Assembly: GCF_019636155.1 (NCBI RefSeq)
Contig: NZ_JAHBYB010000002.1
Span: 1-64,000 of the forward strand
Source of the DNA: Brevundimonas sp.
GTDB taxonomy: Bacteria > Pseudomonadota > Alphaproteobacteria > Caulobacterales > Caulobacteraceae
Reading direction: 5' to 3'
Length of the DNA stretch: 64,000 nucleotides
In this document: positions 8,129-16,711 of the stretch, piece by piece
How the letters are laid out: every line of letters starts with the position of its first letter
Numbering within the stretch: position 1 is the first letter of the stretch
Made by a program: the position numbers and the translations under genes
Notes under the pieces: generated by a model
Database searches by the model: none
What the model was told of the DNA's origin: nothing
The model's input: only the letters and a program-made list of their open reading frames with translations

Positions 8129-8859
8129 TGGACTTCGCCGACGACGCCTTCGTCCTGGCCGCGCGGGGGCATGGCGACACCGGGGCGGTGGTCGAACTAT
8201 TGACCGCCGAGCATGGGCGGCGCGGCGCCTATGTGGCCGGAGGCGCGTCGCGGCGGATGCGGCCCTTCCTGCAACCGGGCGCGCGGGTGACGGTCGAGTA
8301 TCGAGCGCGGACGTCCGACCATCTGGGCAGTGCGCGGCTGGAGCCGATGGGGGAGGGGCCCAGCGCCCTGTTCGACGACGCCCTGGCCCTGACCGGCCTG
8401 GGGGCGGCGGCGGCGGTGGCCCAGGGGGCGTTGCCGGAGCGGGAGCCGCATCCCGGCGTCTTCCTGGCCTTCGAGGCCCTGGCCGGGGCCTTCGTCGCGC
8501 CGGAGGTCTGGCCGGCGGTGTTCGTGCGGTTCGAGGCGGGGCTGCTGGACGACCTGGGGTTCGGCCTGGACCTGAGCCGGTGCGCCTCGACCGGGACGAC
8601 GGACGACCTGGTCTGGGTCAGTCCGCGCACGGGGCGGGCGGTGTCGGCCCAGGCGGGCGCCCCCTACGCGGACAAGCTGCTGGCCCTGCCGCCCTTCATG
8701 CTGGGGGCCCAGGCGGGGCTGGCGGCGGGCGATGTGAAGGCCGGGTTAGACCTGACCGGCCACTTCCTGGAACAGTTCGTCTTCCATCCGCTGAACCGGC
8801 CCCTGCCGCCGGCGCGGACCTGGATGCTGGACCGGCTGGCGGAGGCGGGTCGCCTTTAG
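8128..8859 (+). CDS. recO: DNA repair protein RecO
   Basis: 243-residue recombination mediator of the RecFOR pathway, loading RecA on SSB-coated single strands at gaps. N-terminal OB-fold (DDAFVLAARGHGDTGAVVELLTAEHGRRGAYVAGG) and helical C-terminal domain. The DLSRCASTGTTDDLVWVSPRTGRAVS segment is the form that the RecO zinc region takes in Caulobacterales; the full four-cysteine site is absent. Start ATG overlaps the stop of the SnoaL gene by one base. It precedes an M28 peptidase and parC; recO close to parC is usual in this group. Confidence 0.92.
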   Translation: MDFADDAFVLAARGHGDTGAVVELLTAEHGRRGAYVAGGASRRMRPFLQPGARVTVEYRARTSDHLGSARLEPMGEGPSALFDDALALTGLGAAAAVAQGALPEREPHPGVFLAFEALAGAFVAPEVWPAVFVRFEAGLLDDLGFGLDLSRCASTGTTDDLVWVSPRTGRAVSAQAGAPYADKLLALPPFMLGAQAGLAAGDVKAGLDLTGHFLEQFVFHPLNRPLPPARTWMLDRLAEAGRL

Positions 8860-8902
8860 GCGCGGCGGGTGCTAGCCATCCGGCTCTGTCGGAGGGAATC
8901 CC

Positions 8903-10534
8903 ATGAAGCGTCTCGTCGTCTCGGCCATCGCCCTGGCCATCGCCATCAGCGCGCCCGCAGCGGCCCAGACCGTCGATCCGGCCGCCGAGGCGCGGATCCG
9001 GGGGGACATCACCTTCCTGGCCGACGACGCCCTGGAAGGCCGCAAGCCGGGCGAGCGCGGCTATGAGCTGGCGGCGCTGTATGTGCAGACGCGGATGCAG
9101 GCCATGGGGCTGACACCGGGCGTGGACGGCGGCTGGATGCAGCCGGTCACCTTCGCCCGCACCGGCATCGCAGAGGCGGGCGCGACCCTGACCTGGACCC
9201 CGGCGGGCGGATCGCCGGTGGTGTGGCGCAACGGCGAGGGCGGACTGATCAGCGCCGGAAGCGAGGCCGGACACGACGCCGTCAGCGCGGGCGTGGTCTT
9301 CGTCGGCTATGGCATCGACAGCCCGGCCCAGGGCATGGACGACTACGCCGGGCTGGACGTCGGCGGCAAGATCGTCGTCATGCTGGCCGGTGCGCCGGCG
9401 GGCCTGCCCAGCGAGATCGCGGCCCACCTGGGATCGGGCAAGGCGGCCACCGCGGCCCGTCACGGCGCCCTGGGCGTCATCACCGTCAATACCGAGGCCA
9501 GCGGCCGCCGCTTCACCGGCGAGCTGATGCGCCGGTTCGCCAACCGCACCCAGACCGCCTGGGTCGGGGCCGACGGCAAGCCCAACGGCGCCGGCGGCGG
9601 CGCCCGGTTCGGCGCCTATCTGAGCGACGAGTCGGCGGCGGCCCTGTTCGCCGGAGCGGGCAAATCCTATGCCGACATCCGCGCCGAGGCGGCCCAGGAC
9701 GGGGGCCGGCCCAAGGGCTTCGTCCTGGACGGCCAGGCCGCCTTCGACGTCAACACCCGCCGCGACGACTTCCAGAGCGCCAATGTCATCGGCGTCATCC
9801 CCGGATCGGACCCGGCCGTGCGCGACGAGATGGTGGTGATGACCGCCCACCTGGACCACCTGGGCATCTCGCCCGAGGGCGAGGACCGGATCAACAACGG
9901 CGCCCTGGACAACGCCGGCGGCGTTTCGATCATGCTGGAGGCGGCGCGCAGCCTGATCGCCAGCCCGCCGCGCCGCTCGGTCATGGTGGTGGCCCTGACG
10001 GCCGAGGAGATGGGGCTGCTGGGGTCGGACTATCTGGCGCGCCATCCGGTCGTGGCGACGGACAAGGTGATCGCCGACGTCAACCTGGACATGCCGATCC
10101 TGACCTACGCCTTCACCGATGTGGTGGCCTTCGGCGCCGAGCATTCGACCCTGGGGCCGCTGGTCGACCAGGCGGCGCGGGCCGAGGACCTGACCCTGTC
10201 GCCCGATCCGATGCCGGAGCAGGGGGTGTTCACCCGCTCGGACCACTATTCCTTCGTCAAGGCGGGGGTGCCGTCGGTCATGCTGGCCACCGGCTACGCC
10301 AACGGCGGCGAGGCGGAATGGGCGCGGTTCTTCGCCGAGGGCTATCACCAGCCCAGTGACGACCTGAGCCTGCCGTTCCGGTGGGATGCGGCGGCGCATT
10401 TCGCCCGCGTCAACGCCGCCATCGCCCGGGCCATCGCCGACGCGCCCGAGCGGCCGATGTGGTATGAAAACAATCCCTTCGGCGATCAATTCGCCCCGGA
10501 TGCACCCAAGGCGCCGGCCCCGGCGGCGGAATAG
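8903..10534 (+). CDS. Exported M28-family zinc metallopeptidase
   Basis: 543-residue peptidase with a Sec signal peptide (MKRLVVSAIALAIAISAPAAAQ). A PA-type insert domain is followed by the M28 catalytic domain. Expected zinc ligands are visible: His in MTAHLDHLG, the bridging Asp in NGALDNAGG, the Glu pair in ALTAEEMGLLG, Asp in VNLDMP and His in GYHQPSDDL. The family includes aminopeptidases of the PepQ/Y type and glutamate carboxypeptidase-like enzymes; this one is probably periplasmic and removes N-terminal residues. GGAGGGAATCCC before ATG 8903 gives a fair ribosome binding site. It stands between recO and parC. Confidence 0.92.
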   Translation: MKRLVVSAIALAIAISAPAAAQTVDPAAEARIRGDITFLADDALEGRKPGERGYELAALYVQTRMQAMGLTPGVDGGWMQPVTFARTGIAEAGATLTWTPAGGSPVVWRNGEGGLISAGSEAGHDAVSAGVVFVGYGIDSPAQGMDDYAGLDVGGKIVVMLAGAPAGLPSEIAAHLGSGKAATAARHGALGVITVNTEASGRRFTGELMRRFANRTQTAWVGADGKPNGAGGGARFGAYLSDESAAALFAGAGKSYADIRAEAAQDGGRPKGFVLDGQAAFDVNTRRDDFQSANVIGVIPGSDPAVRDEMVVMTAHLDHLGISPEGEDRINNGALDNAGGVSIMLEAARSLIASPPRRSVMVVALTAEEMGLLGSDYLARHPVVATDKVIADVNLDMPILTYAFTDVVAFGAEHSTLGPLVDQAARAEDLTLSPDPMPEQGVFTRSDHYSFVKAGVPSVMLATGYANGGEAEWARFFAEGYHQPSDDLSLPFRWDAAAHFARVNAAIARAIADAPERPMWYENNPFGDQFAPDAPKAPAPAAE

Positions 10535-10593
10535 GACGCAAAGGCGAACGGCGGCGCTAGACTTCCGGCCTCCGTTCGCCGATTCGCGTGCCC

Positions 10594-12795
10594 ATGACCG
10601 TTCACACCCCGCCGCCCGAGGGCGGCCGCATCGTCGATGAGCCGATGGACCAGGCGCTGAGCCGCCGGTACCTGGCCTACGCCCTGTCGACCATCACCAA
10701 CCGCGCCCTGCCGGACGTGCGCGACGGCTTCAAGCCGGTGCACCGGCGCATCCTGTTCGCCATGCACCAGATGCGGCTGAACCCGCAGGCGGCGGCGCGC
10801 AAATGCGCCAAGGTGGTCGGCGAGGTGATGGGCGGATACCACCCGCACGGCGACGCCTCGATCTATGAAGCCCTGGTCCGCCTGGCCCAGGATTTCGCCC
10901 AGCGCTATCCGCTGGTGGACGGGCAGGGCAATTTCGGCAACATCGACGGCGATAGCGCCGCGGCCATGCGCTATACCGAGTGCAAGCTGACGCCCGCAGC
11001 CGTTCTGTTGCTGGACGGGATCGACCAGGACGCGGTCGATTTCCGCGCCACCTATGACGATCAGGACGAGGAGCCGGTGGTCCTGCCAGCCGGTTTCCCG
11101 AACCTCCTGGCCAACGGCTCGTCGGGCATCGCGGTGGGGATGGCGACCTCCATTCCGCCGCACAACGCCGGCGAACTGATCGACGCCTGCCTGACCCTGC
11201 TGGACGACCCCCAGGTCTCGACCGAGGCCCTTATGGCCCATGTGCCGGGACCGGATTTCCCGACCGGCGGGGTGGCGGTGGAAGGCCACGCCTCGATCCT
11301 GGACGCCTATGAGACGGGCCGGGGCGGGGTGCGGCTGCGCGCGCGGTGGGAGACCGAGGACCTGGGCCGCGGCGTGTGGCGCATCGTCGTCACCGAGATG
11401 CCGTACCAGGTGCAGAAGTCCAAGCTGATCGAGGCCCTGGCCGAACTGATCGAACAGAAGAAGGCGCCGCTGCTGGCCGATGTGCGCGATGAATCGGCCG
11501 AGGACATCCGCCTGATCCTGGAGCCCAAGAGCCGCACGGTCGAACCCGAAGTCCTGATGGAGAGCCTGTTCAAGCTGTCCGATCTGGAGGTGCGGTTCCC
11601 GATCAACATGAACGTGCTGGACGCCACCGGCACGCCCGGCGTTCTGGGGCTGAAGGCGTGCCTGCAGGCGTTTCTGGATCACCGGCGCGAGGTTCTGATC
11701 CGGCGCGGGCGCTGGCGCGTGGCCCGGATCGAGAAGCGGCTGCACCTGCTGGACGGCCTGCGCATCGTCTTCCTGAACCTGGACGAGGTGATCCGCATCG
11801 TCCGTGAGGAGGAACAGCCCAAGGCCGTGCTGATCGCCCGGTTCGGCCTGACCGAGGTGCAGGCCGACTTCATCCTGGACACCCGGCTGCGTCAGCTGGC
11901 GCGGCTGGAAGAGATGGCGATCGAGAAGGAATTCAAGGAACTGTCTGAAGAACTTGCGGGGCTGAATGCGATGATCGCCTCGCCCGCGCGCCAGAACAAG
12001 CTGCTGGTCGTGGGCCTTCAGGACGTGCGCAAGGCCCTGGTCTCGCCGCGCCGCACCACCATGGCCGAGGCGGTGGATGCGTCGGCCTTTGTTGCGCCCG
12101 AAGCCTTCATCCCGCGCGAGGCGGTGACGGTGATCCTGTCCGAACGCGGCTGGATCCGCGCGGCCAAGGGCAAGGTGGAAGACCCGTCGGAGCTGAAGTT
12201 CAAGGAGGGCGACGCCCTGGCCTGGCTGGTTCCGGCCTGGACCACCGACAAGCTGCTGATCGGGGCGTCTGACGGGCGCATCTTCACCGTCGGCGTCGAC
12301 AAGCTGGCGTCCGGGCGCGGCCATGGCGAACCCCTGCGACTGATGATCGACCTGGACGAAAAGGCCGAGATCGTCGGCGTTCTGGCGCACCAGCCGGGGG
12401 CCAGGCTGCTGGTGGCGTCCAGGTCGGGCTATGGCTTCATCGCGCCCGAGGACGAGACCCTGGCCCAGAAGCGGGGCGGCAAACAGGTGCTGAACGGCGA
12501 GATGCTGTCGATGCTGCGCGCGACCGGGGACCACGTCGCGGCCATCGGCGACAATCTGAAGGCCCTGGTCTTCCGCTTGGACGAACTGCCCGAGATGGGT
12601 CGCGGCAAGGGGGTGAAGATCCAGTCCTACAAACAGGGCGGCCTGGCCTCGATCACGACCTTCAACGCCGAGCCGGGGCCCGAATGGGTCGATGGCGGCG
12701 GACGCCGCCGCAACTGGCCCGACTGGAAGGACTGGCTGGGCAAGCGGGCCCAGGCGGGACGACAGGGACCGCGGGGCCTGCGCAAATTCCGATAG
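10594..12795 (+). CDS. parC: DNA topoisomerase IV subunit A
   Basis: 733-residue type IIA topoisomerase subunit that decatenates daughter chromosomes with ParE. The breakage-reunion domain is complete: [13 protein letters not shown], the catalytic tyrosine in [10 protein letters not shown] (Y127), and a C-terminal domain shorter than that of GyrA and without the GyrA box, which identifies ParC. The quinolone region reads [10 protein letters not shown]: Ala88 occupies the position of the quinolone-contacting serine of E. coli ParC. ATG 10594 is chosen over the upstream GTG 10588. The gene ends 6 bp from the convergent P1 peptidase gene. Confidence 0.95.
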   Translation: MTVHTPPPEGGRIVDEPMDQALSRRYLAYALSTITNRALPDVRDGFKPVHRRILFAMHQMRLNPQAAARKCAKVVGEVMGGYHPHGDASIYEALVRLAQDFAQRYPLVDGQGNFGNIDGDSAAAMRYTECKLTPAAVLLLDGIDQDAVDFRATYDDQDEEPVVLPAGFPNLLANGSSGIAVGMATSIPPHNAGELIDACLTLLDDPQVSTEALMAHVPGPDFPTGGVAVEGHASILDAYETGRGGVRLRARWETEDLGRGVWRIVVTEMPYQVQKSKLIEALAELIEQKKAPLLADVRDESAEDIRLILEPKSRTVEPEVLMESLFKLSDLEVRFPINMNVLDATGTPGVLGLKACLQAFLDHRREVLIRRGRWRVARIEKRLHLLDGLRIVFLNLDEVIRIVREEEQPKAVLIARFGLTEVQADFILDTRLRQLARLEEMAIEKEFKELSEELAGLNAMIASPARQNKLLVVGLQDVRKALVSPRRTTMAEAVDASAFVAPEAFIPREAVTVILSERGWIRAAKGKVEDPSELKFKEGDALAWLVPAWTTDKLLIGASDGRIFTVGVDKLASGRGHGEPLRLMIDLDEKAEIVGVLAHQPGARLLVASRSGYGFIAPEDETLAQKRGGKQVLNGEMLSMLRATGDHVAAIGDNLKALVFRLDELPEMGRGKGVKIQSYKQGGLASITTFNAEPGPEWVDGGGRRRNWPDWKDWLGKRAQAGRQGPRGLRKFR

Positions 12796-12801
12796 GCAGG
12801 A

Positions 12802-13950
12802 TCAGCGCGCCAACAGGGCGCGCACGGCCTCGATATCCAGGGCCTCGACCGTGACCGGCCGGCCGTCGATGCGCGACGTGGTCGTCGTGGCCTGCAGCAG
12901 GGCGTTGATGATCGCCTCTTCGGTCGCCTCGGCCACGGCGACGAACAGGGGCGACATCCGGTCGTTGGGCCAGTCGGCGACGGCGGCCTGGGTGTTGCGG
13001 CGCTCGGGCGTGCGGCGAACCTCGTCCGCCGTCGAGAAGGCGATGGCGTAGTCTCCCGAGCCGTTGGAGAAGGCTGCGCCCGTACGCGCCAGACCGGCGA
13101 AGGCGCGTTCGGCCAGACGGTCCAGGTTGAGCGGCGACAGGGGGGCGTCGGTGGCGATGACGATCATGATCGAACCGTCGGCGTCGCCCCGATCCAGTTC
13201 GCGCTGCAGATAGTAGCGGCCCAGCGACCGGCCGACCGGAACCCCGTCGATGGTCAGGACGCCCCCGAAATTGGCCTGGACCAGCACCCCGATTGTGTGG
13301 CCGCCCAGGGAGGCGGGCAGGACGCGCGAACTTGTGCCCACGCCACCCTTCCAGCCGAAGGCGATGGTCCCGGTTCCCGCCCCGACGGAGCCTTCGCGCA
13401 CCGGGCCGGAGGTGGCGGCGCCAATAGCCTCCACCACATGGGCGGCGCGGACGTGGCGGGCGCGGATGTCGTTCAGCCCGCCGTCGTTGGTCTCGCCCAC
13501 CACGGCGTTGACAGATCGCACCTGTTCATTGCCGGCCTGGGCCAGGGTCCAGTCCAGCACGCCTTCGATCCCCTGGGCCACCGACAGGGTGTTCGTCAGA
13601 ACGATGGGGGTCTCGATCTCGCCCAGTTCGTCCACCTGGGTGACGCCCGCCAGCTTGCCAAATCCGTTGGCGACGAAGATGGCGGCCGGCACCTTGTCCT
13701 GAAACAGGTTGCCGTCGTGGGGCAGGATGGCGGTGACCCCGGTGCGGACATCCTCGCCGTGCACCAGGGTGACCTGGCCGACGCGCACCCCGGCGACGTC
13801 GGTGATGGCGTTCAGCGCTCCCGGAGGAAGCAGGCCGATCTCGCGCCCCAGGTCGCGCAGGCGCGGTCGGGCCTCGGGCGCGTCCGGGGCGGATTGAGCG
13901 GGCGCCGGTGCGGCGATCAGGGCGGCGGCGATCAGAGCGGTCAGGATCAT
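12802..13950 (-). CDS. P1-family (DmpA-like) self-processing aminopeptidase
   Basis: 382-residue Ntn-type hydrolase related to DmpA L-aminopeptidase/D-esterase and beta-peptidyl aminopeptidases. Family landmarks: LPPGALNAITDVAGVRVGQVTLV, AAIFVANGFGKLAG, VVGETNDGGLND, GSVGAGTGTIAFGWKGG, and GDADGSIMIVIATDAPL, whose Ser260 is expected to become the N-terminal nucleophile after autocleavage at the Gly-Ser bond. A signal peptide (MILTALIAAALIAAPAPAQS) places it in the periplasm; ATG 13950 is chosen for that reason over ATG 14019. Natural substrate unknown. Confidence 0.92.
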   Translation of the reverse strand: MILTALIAAALIAAPAPAQSAPDAPEARPRLRDLGREIGLLPPGALNAITDVAGVRVGQVTLVHGEDVRTGVTAILPHDGNLFQDKVPAAIFVANGFGKLAGVTQVDELGEIETPIVLTNTLSVAQGIEGVLDWTLAQAGNEQVRSVNAVVGETNDGGLNDIRARHVRAAHVVEAIGAATSGPVREGSVGAGTGTIAFGWKGGVGTSSRVLPASLGGHTIGVLVQANFGGVLTIDGVPVGRSLGRYYLQRELDRGDADGSIMIVIATDAPLSPLNLDRLAERAFAGLARTGAAFSNGSGDYAIAFSTADEVRRTPERRNTQAAVADWPNDRMSPLFVAVAEATEEAIINALLQATTTTSRIDGRPVTVEALDIEAVRALLAR

Positions 13951-14062
13951 GCGGGGACTTTTCGTCGGTTTCACCGGCCGGTCAAATGCGCGTTTGATGC
14001 GCCGTTTTTTCTGACGCACGCCTTGGGAGCCGCTAGGATCGCGGCCTCAGGAGGAGAGTTTC

Positions 14063-14632
14063 ATGCTGACCTTGATCATCATCGGCGTCATCGTCGTCGT
14101 GCTGCTGTTCGTGGTGGTGGGCGCGTACAACAGACTGGTCGCGCTGGATCAGGCGGCGAACCAGTCGTTCGCCGACATTGATGTGCAGCTGAAGCAGCGT
14201 CAGGACCTGATTCCCAATCTGGTCGAGACGGTGAAGGGCTATGCGGCCCACGAAAAGGGCACGCTGGACGCCGTGATCCAGGCGCGGGCCGCCGCCGCCT
14301 CGGCCGGGTCGGTCAACGACAAGGTGCAGGCCGAGAACATGCTGACGGCGTCCCTGGGCCGGCTGTTCGCCCTGTCGGAGGCCTATCCGGACCTGAAGGC
14401 CAACACCAATTTCCAGCAGCTGCAGATGGACCTGTCGGACATCGAGAACAAGCTGGCCGCCGCCCGCCGCTTCTTCAACAATGCGGTGGCCGAGTTCAAC
14501 GCCGTGCGGCGCGCCTTCCCGACCGTTCTGTTCGCCGGGATGTTCGGCTTCGGATCGGACAAGCCCTTCTTCGACGTGGGCGCCGACGAGCGCGCGGCCC
14601 TGAACGCCGCCCCGCCGCAGGTGAAGTTCTGA
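14063..14632 (+). CDS. lemA: LemA family membrane protein
   Basis: 189-residue protein with one N-terminal transmembrane helix (LTLIIIGVIVVVLLFVVV) and the four-helix LemA domain: AYNRLVALDQAANQSFADID, QRQDLIPNLVETVKGYAAHE, LFALSEAYPDLKAN and FFNNAVAEFNAVRRAFPT. Strong ribosome binding site AGGAGAG upstream of ATG 14063. It is followed 4 bp later by an M48 protease gene; LemA proteins are often paired with M48 or HtpX proteases and are thought to assist them at the inner membrane, though the molecular role is not settled. Confidence 0.95.
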   Translation: MLTLIIIGVIVVVLLFVVVGAYNRLVALDQAANQSFADIDVQLKQRQDLIPNLVETVKGYAAHEKGTLDAVIQARAAAASAGSVNDKVQAENMLTASLGRLFALSEAYPDLKANTNFQQLQMDLSDIENKLAAARRFFNNAVAEFNAVRRAFPTVLFAGMFGFGSDKPFFDVGADERAALNAAPPQVKF

Positions 14633-14636
14633 GCCT

Positions 14637-15656
14637 ATGGCCGCCTTCTATGGTCGCGCCGTCGGCCTGAAGACCCACATCTGGGCCAACAACACCCGGT
14701 CGGCGCTGCTGCTGGCCGGGTTCCCGGTGCTGATGGCGCTGATGCTGTACGGGGCTCAGCTGATCCTGATGGGGCTGGGCTTCATCGAAGGAACGGGGCG
14801 GGGCCTGGACGCCGACATGGCGCGGGCGGCCGGGATGCTGGGCTGGACCCTGCCGGCGGCCGCGGTCATCTCGGCCATCTGGTTCGCCATCGCCTATGTC
14901 GGCAACCAGGCCATGATCGACGCCATGACCGGCGCCCGTAAGGTCGAGCGGCGGGACGAGCCGCAGCTGTACAACCTGCTGGAAAACCTGAGTATCTCGC
15001 GCGGGATGCGGACGCCGACCCTGCGGATCATCGAGGACCCGTCTCTGAACGCTTACGCCAGCGGCCTGCATGAGGGGCGATATTCGGTCACCGTCACCCG
15101 GGGCCTGATGCACAGTCTGACCCGCGACGAGATGGAGGCGGTTCTGGCCCACGAACTGACCCACGTCATCAACAAGGACGTGCGGACCATGGTCATCGCC
15201 TCGATCTTCGCCGGCATCATCAGCGTGATCGCCGAGATGGTTTTCCGGGGCCTGTTCTATGGCCGGGCCGGAGGCAATCGGAACAACAAGAACGCCGGGC
15301 CTCTGATCCTGATCGGCCTGGCCATCGCGGCGGTGGGGTTCGGGCTGGCGATCCTGATCCGGCTGTCGCTGTCGCGGACGCGCGAATATGTCGCCGACGC
15401 CGGGTCGGTGGAGTTGACCAAGAACCCGGACGCCATGATCTCGGCCCTGAGGAAGGTGTCGGGCCGGTCCAAGCTGGAGGCGCCGGACGAGGTGCGCGGC
15501 ATGTTCCTGGAGAACCGTCCCGACGGCGCCGGGCTGGAAGGGCTGTTCTCGACCCACCCGCCGATCGAGAAGCGGATCGCGGCCCTGGTGCGCTATGCCG
15601 GCGGGCGGGACCTGCCGCCGGCGGACCGGATCGATACGGCGGTGCCGGCGACCTAG
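14637..15656 (+). CDS. M48-family membrane metalloprotease (HtpX-like)
   Basis: 339-residue integral membrane protease. Two hydrophobic segments near the N-terminus, then the zinc motif HELTH (172-176) inside MEAVLAHELTHVINKDVRT, two more membrane segments (about 185-205 and 220-240), and the third ligand region REYVADAGSVELT. The layout matches HtpX/M48B enzymes that degrade damaged membrane proteins. It begins 4 bp after lemA, so they form a two-gene operon. An inverted repeat after the stop (15671-15732) probably ends the transcript. Confidence 0.93.
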   Translation: MAAFYGRAVGLKTHIWANNTRSALLLAGFPVLMALMLYGAQLILMGLGFIEGTGRGLDADMARAAGMLGWTLPAAAVISAIWFAIAYVGNQAMIDAMTGARKVERRDEPQLYNLLENLSISRGMRTPTLRIIEDPSLNAYASGLHEGRYSVTVTRGLMHSLTRDEMEAVLAHELTHVINKDVRTMVIASIFAGIISVIAEMVFRGLFYGRAGGNRNNKNAGPLILIGLAIAAVGFGLAILIRLSLSRTREYVADAGSVELTKNPDAMISALRKVSGRSKLEAPDEVRGMFLENRPDGAGLEGLFSTHPPIEKRIAALVRYAGGRDLPPADRIDTAVPAT

Positions 15657-15670
15657 AGCCTGATCGTTTT

Positions 15671-15732
15671 GGAGCCTGATTCACCGCATCGATGACATCG
15701 CGAAGCGATTCCATCTCAACGGATCAGGCTCC
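15671..15732. repeat. Inverted repeat after the M48 gene, possible bidirectional terminator
   Basis: GGAGCCTGAT (15671-15680) and ATCAGGCTCC (15723-15732) are perfect 10-bp arms around a 42-bp interior that holds a second small palindrome (ATCGCGAAGCGAT). Another GAGCCTGAT lies just before, at 15656-15664, overlapping the last base of the M48 stop. It separates the convergent M48 gene and MliC-like gene, fitting a transcription terminator or a small dispersed element. Confidence 0.6.
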
Positions 15733-15778
15733 AGCCGGCGTCGAGATTTGAAGCCTGCGCTTCGAACGTCGATTGAAC

Positions 15779-16219
15779 CTAATCCACCGCGCGGCAGTCG
15801 GTGGGCGGGCGGCCGTCGGCGGACCATGTGGCCATGGCGCCGCGTCCGCGCAGCTCATAGCCGGAGGCGCGGTACCAGATGCCGTCGGCGGCGCGGGTCT
15901 GATACAGATCGATGGCCGCCCCGGTGGAGTTCCGCACCGTCGCCATCTGGCGCGGATTGTCGAAATCGACCGACAGCCGCTCGCCGTCATTGCACAGATA
16001 GACGGCGCGGATGACCCGGTTCATGGCGCGGTCCTGCAGTTCGGCGCCCGTGCGCCGTCGCGCGGTCTGGGCCTCGATGGCGCGCTGCTTGACCGATTCG
16101 CCGTCGGTGGGGGCGGCGCGGGGCTGGGGACCGCAGGCCGAGAGCCCGGCCAGCAGGGCCAGCAGGCCCAGGCCGACGAACAGGATGATTTGCGGATCGG
16201 CGGTCATCGGCGACTTCAT
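15779..16219 (-). CDS. MliC-like lipoprotein (putative C-type lysozyme inhibitor)
   Basis: 146-residue lipoprotein: signal segment LFVGLGLLALLAGLSAC supplies the lipobox LSAC. The C-terminal part matches the MliC pattern: VYLCNDGERLSVDFDN, a middle strand (ATVRNSTGAAIDL), ADGIWYRASGYELRGRG, then the closing DCRAVD cysteine, so one disulfide is likely. MliC proteins sit on the inner face of the outer membrane and block C-type lysozyme. The gene starts 6 bp after the tadA stop on the same strand. ATG 16207 is an alternative start. Assignment rests on pattern only. Confidence 0.7.
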   Translation of the reverse strand: MKSPMTADPQIILFVGLGLLALLAGLSACGPQPRAAPTDGESVKQRAIEAQTARRRTGAELQDRAMNRVIRAVYLCNDGERLSVDFDNPRQMATVRNSTGAAIDLYQTRAADGIWYRASGYELRGRGAMATWSADGRPPTDCRAVD

Positions 16220-16225
16220 GGCCGC

Positions 16226-16711
16226 TCAACGCAACGCTTGCGCCGCCGTTCCGCCGCGTCGCCGGCGAAAAAATGCGCGCAGCATCTCGGCCGCCGTCTC
16301 GGCCTCGATCCCGCCCTGGAGGGCCGGTCTCCAGTGGCAGGTGGGCTGGTCGAACACCCGCGCCCCGTGGATCACGGCCCCGCCCTTGGGATCGTCCGCC
16401 CCCCAGACGACCCGGCCGATGCGGGCGTGGCTGATGGCCCCGGCGCACATGGCGCAGGGCTCCAGCGTCACATAGAGGGTCAGGTCGGTGAGGCGGTAAT
16501 TCTGACGCGCGCCGGCCGCCGCGCGCAGGGCCTGGATCTCGGCGTGGGCGGTGGGGTCGTGCCCGGAAATCGGGGCGTTGAAGCCCGTCGCCACGACTTG
16601 CTGCGTCGCCGGATCGACCACGACGGCGCCCACGGGCACCTCTCCGGCGTCCGCCGCCGCTTGCGCCAGGTCCAAGGCCATGCGCATGAACCGCCGATCA
16701 TGGTCCGTCAT
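16226..16711 (-). CDS. tadA: tRNA-specific adenosine deaminase
   Basis: 161-residue zinc deaminase converting A34 to inosine in the anticodon of tRNA-Arg(ACG). Zinc and catalytic residues are in place: H56 and E58 in TAHAEIQAL, and C86/C89 in PCAMCAGAI. RIGRVVWGADDPKGG and the C-terminal LRAFFRRRR tail are standard for TadA. Start at ATG 16711 gives MTDHDRRFMRMALDLA. Its first 12 bp overlap the start of the divergent rluB gene, so each gene's promoter must lie inside the other's coding region. Confidence 0.96.
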   Translation of the reverse strand: MTDHDRRFMRMALDLAQAAADAGEVPVGAVVVDPATQQVVATGFNAPISGHDPTAHAEIQALRAAAGARQNYRLTDLTLYVTLEPCAMCAGAISHARIGRVVWGADDPKGGAVIHGARVFDQPTCHWRPALQGGIEAETAAEMLRAFFRRRRGGTAAQALR

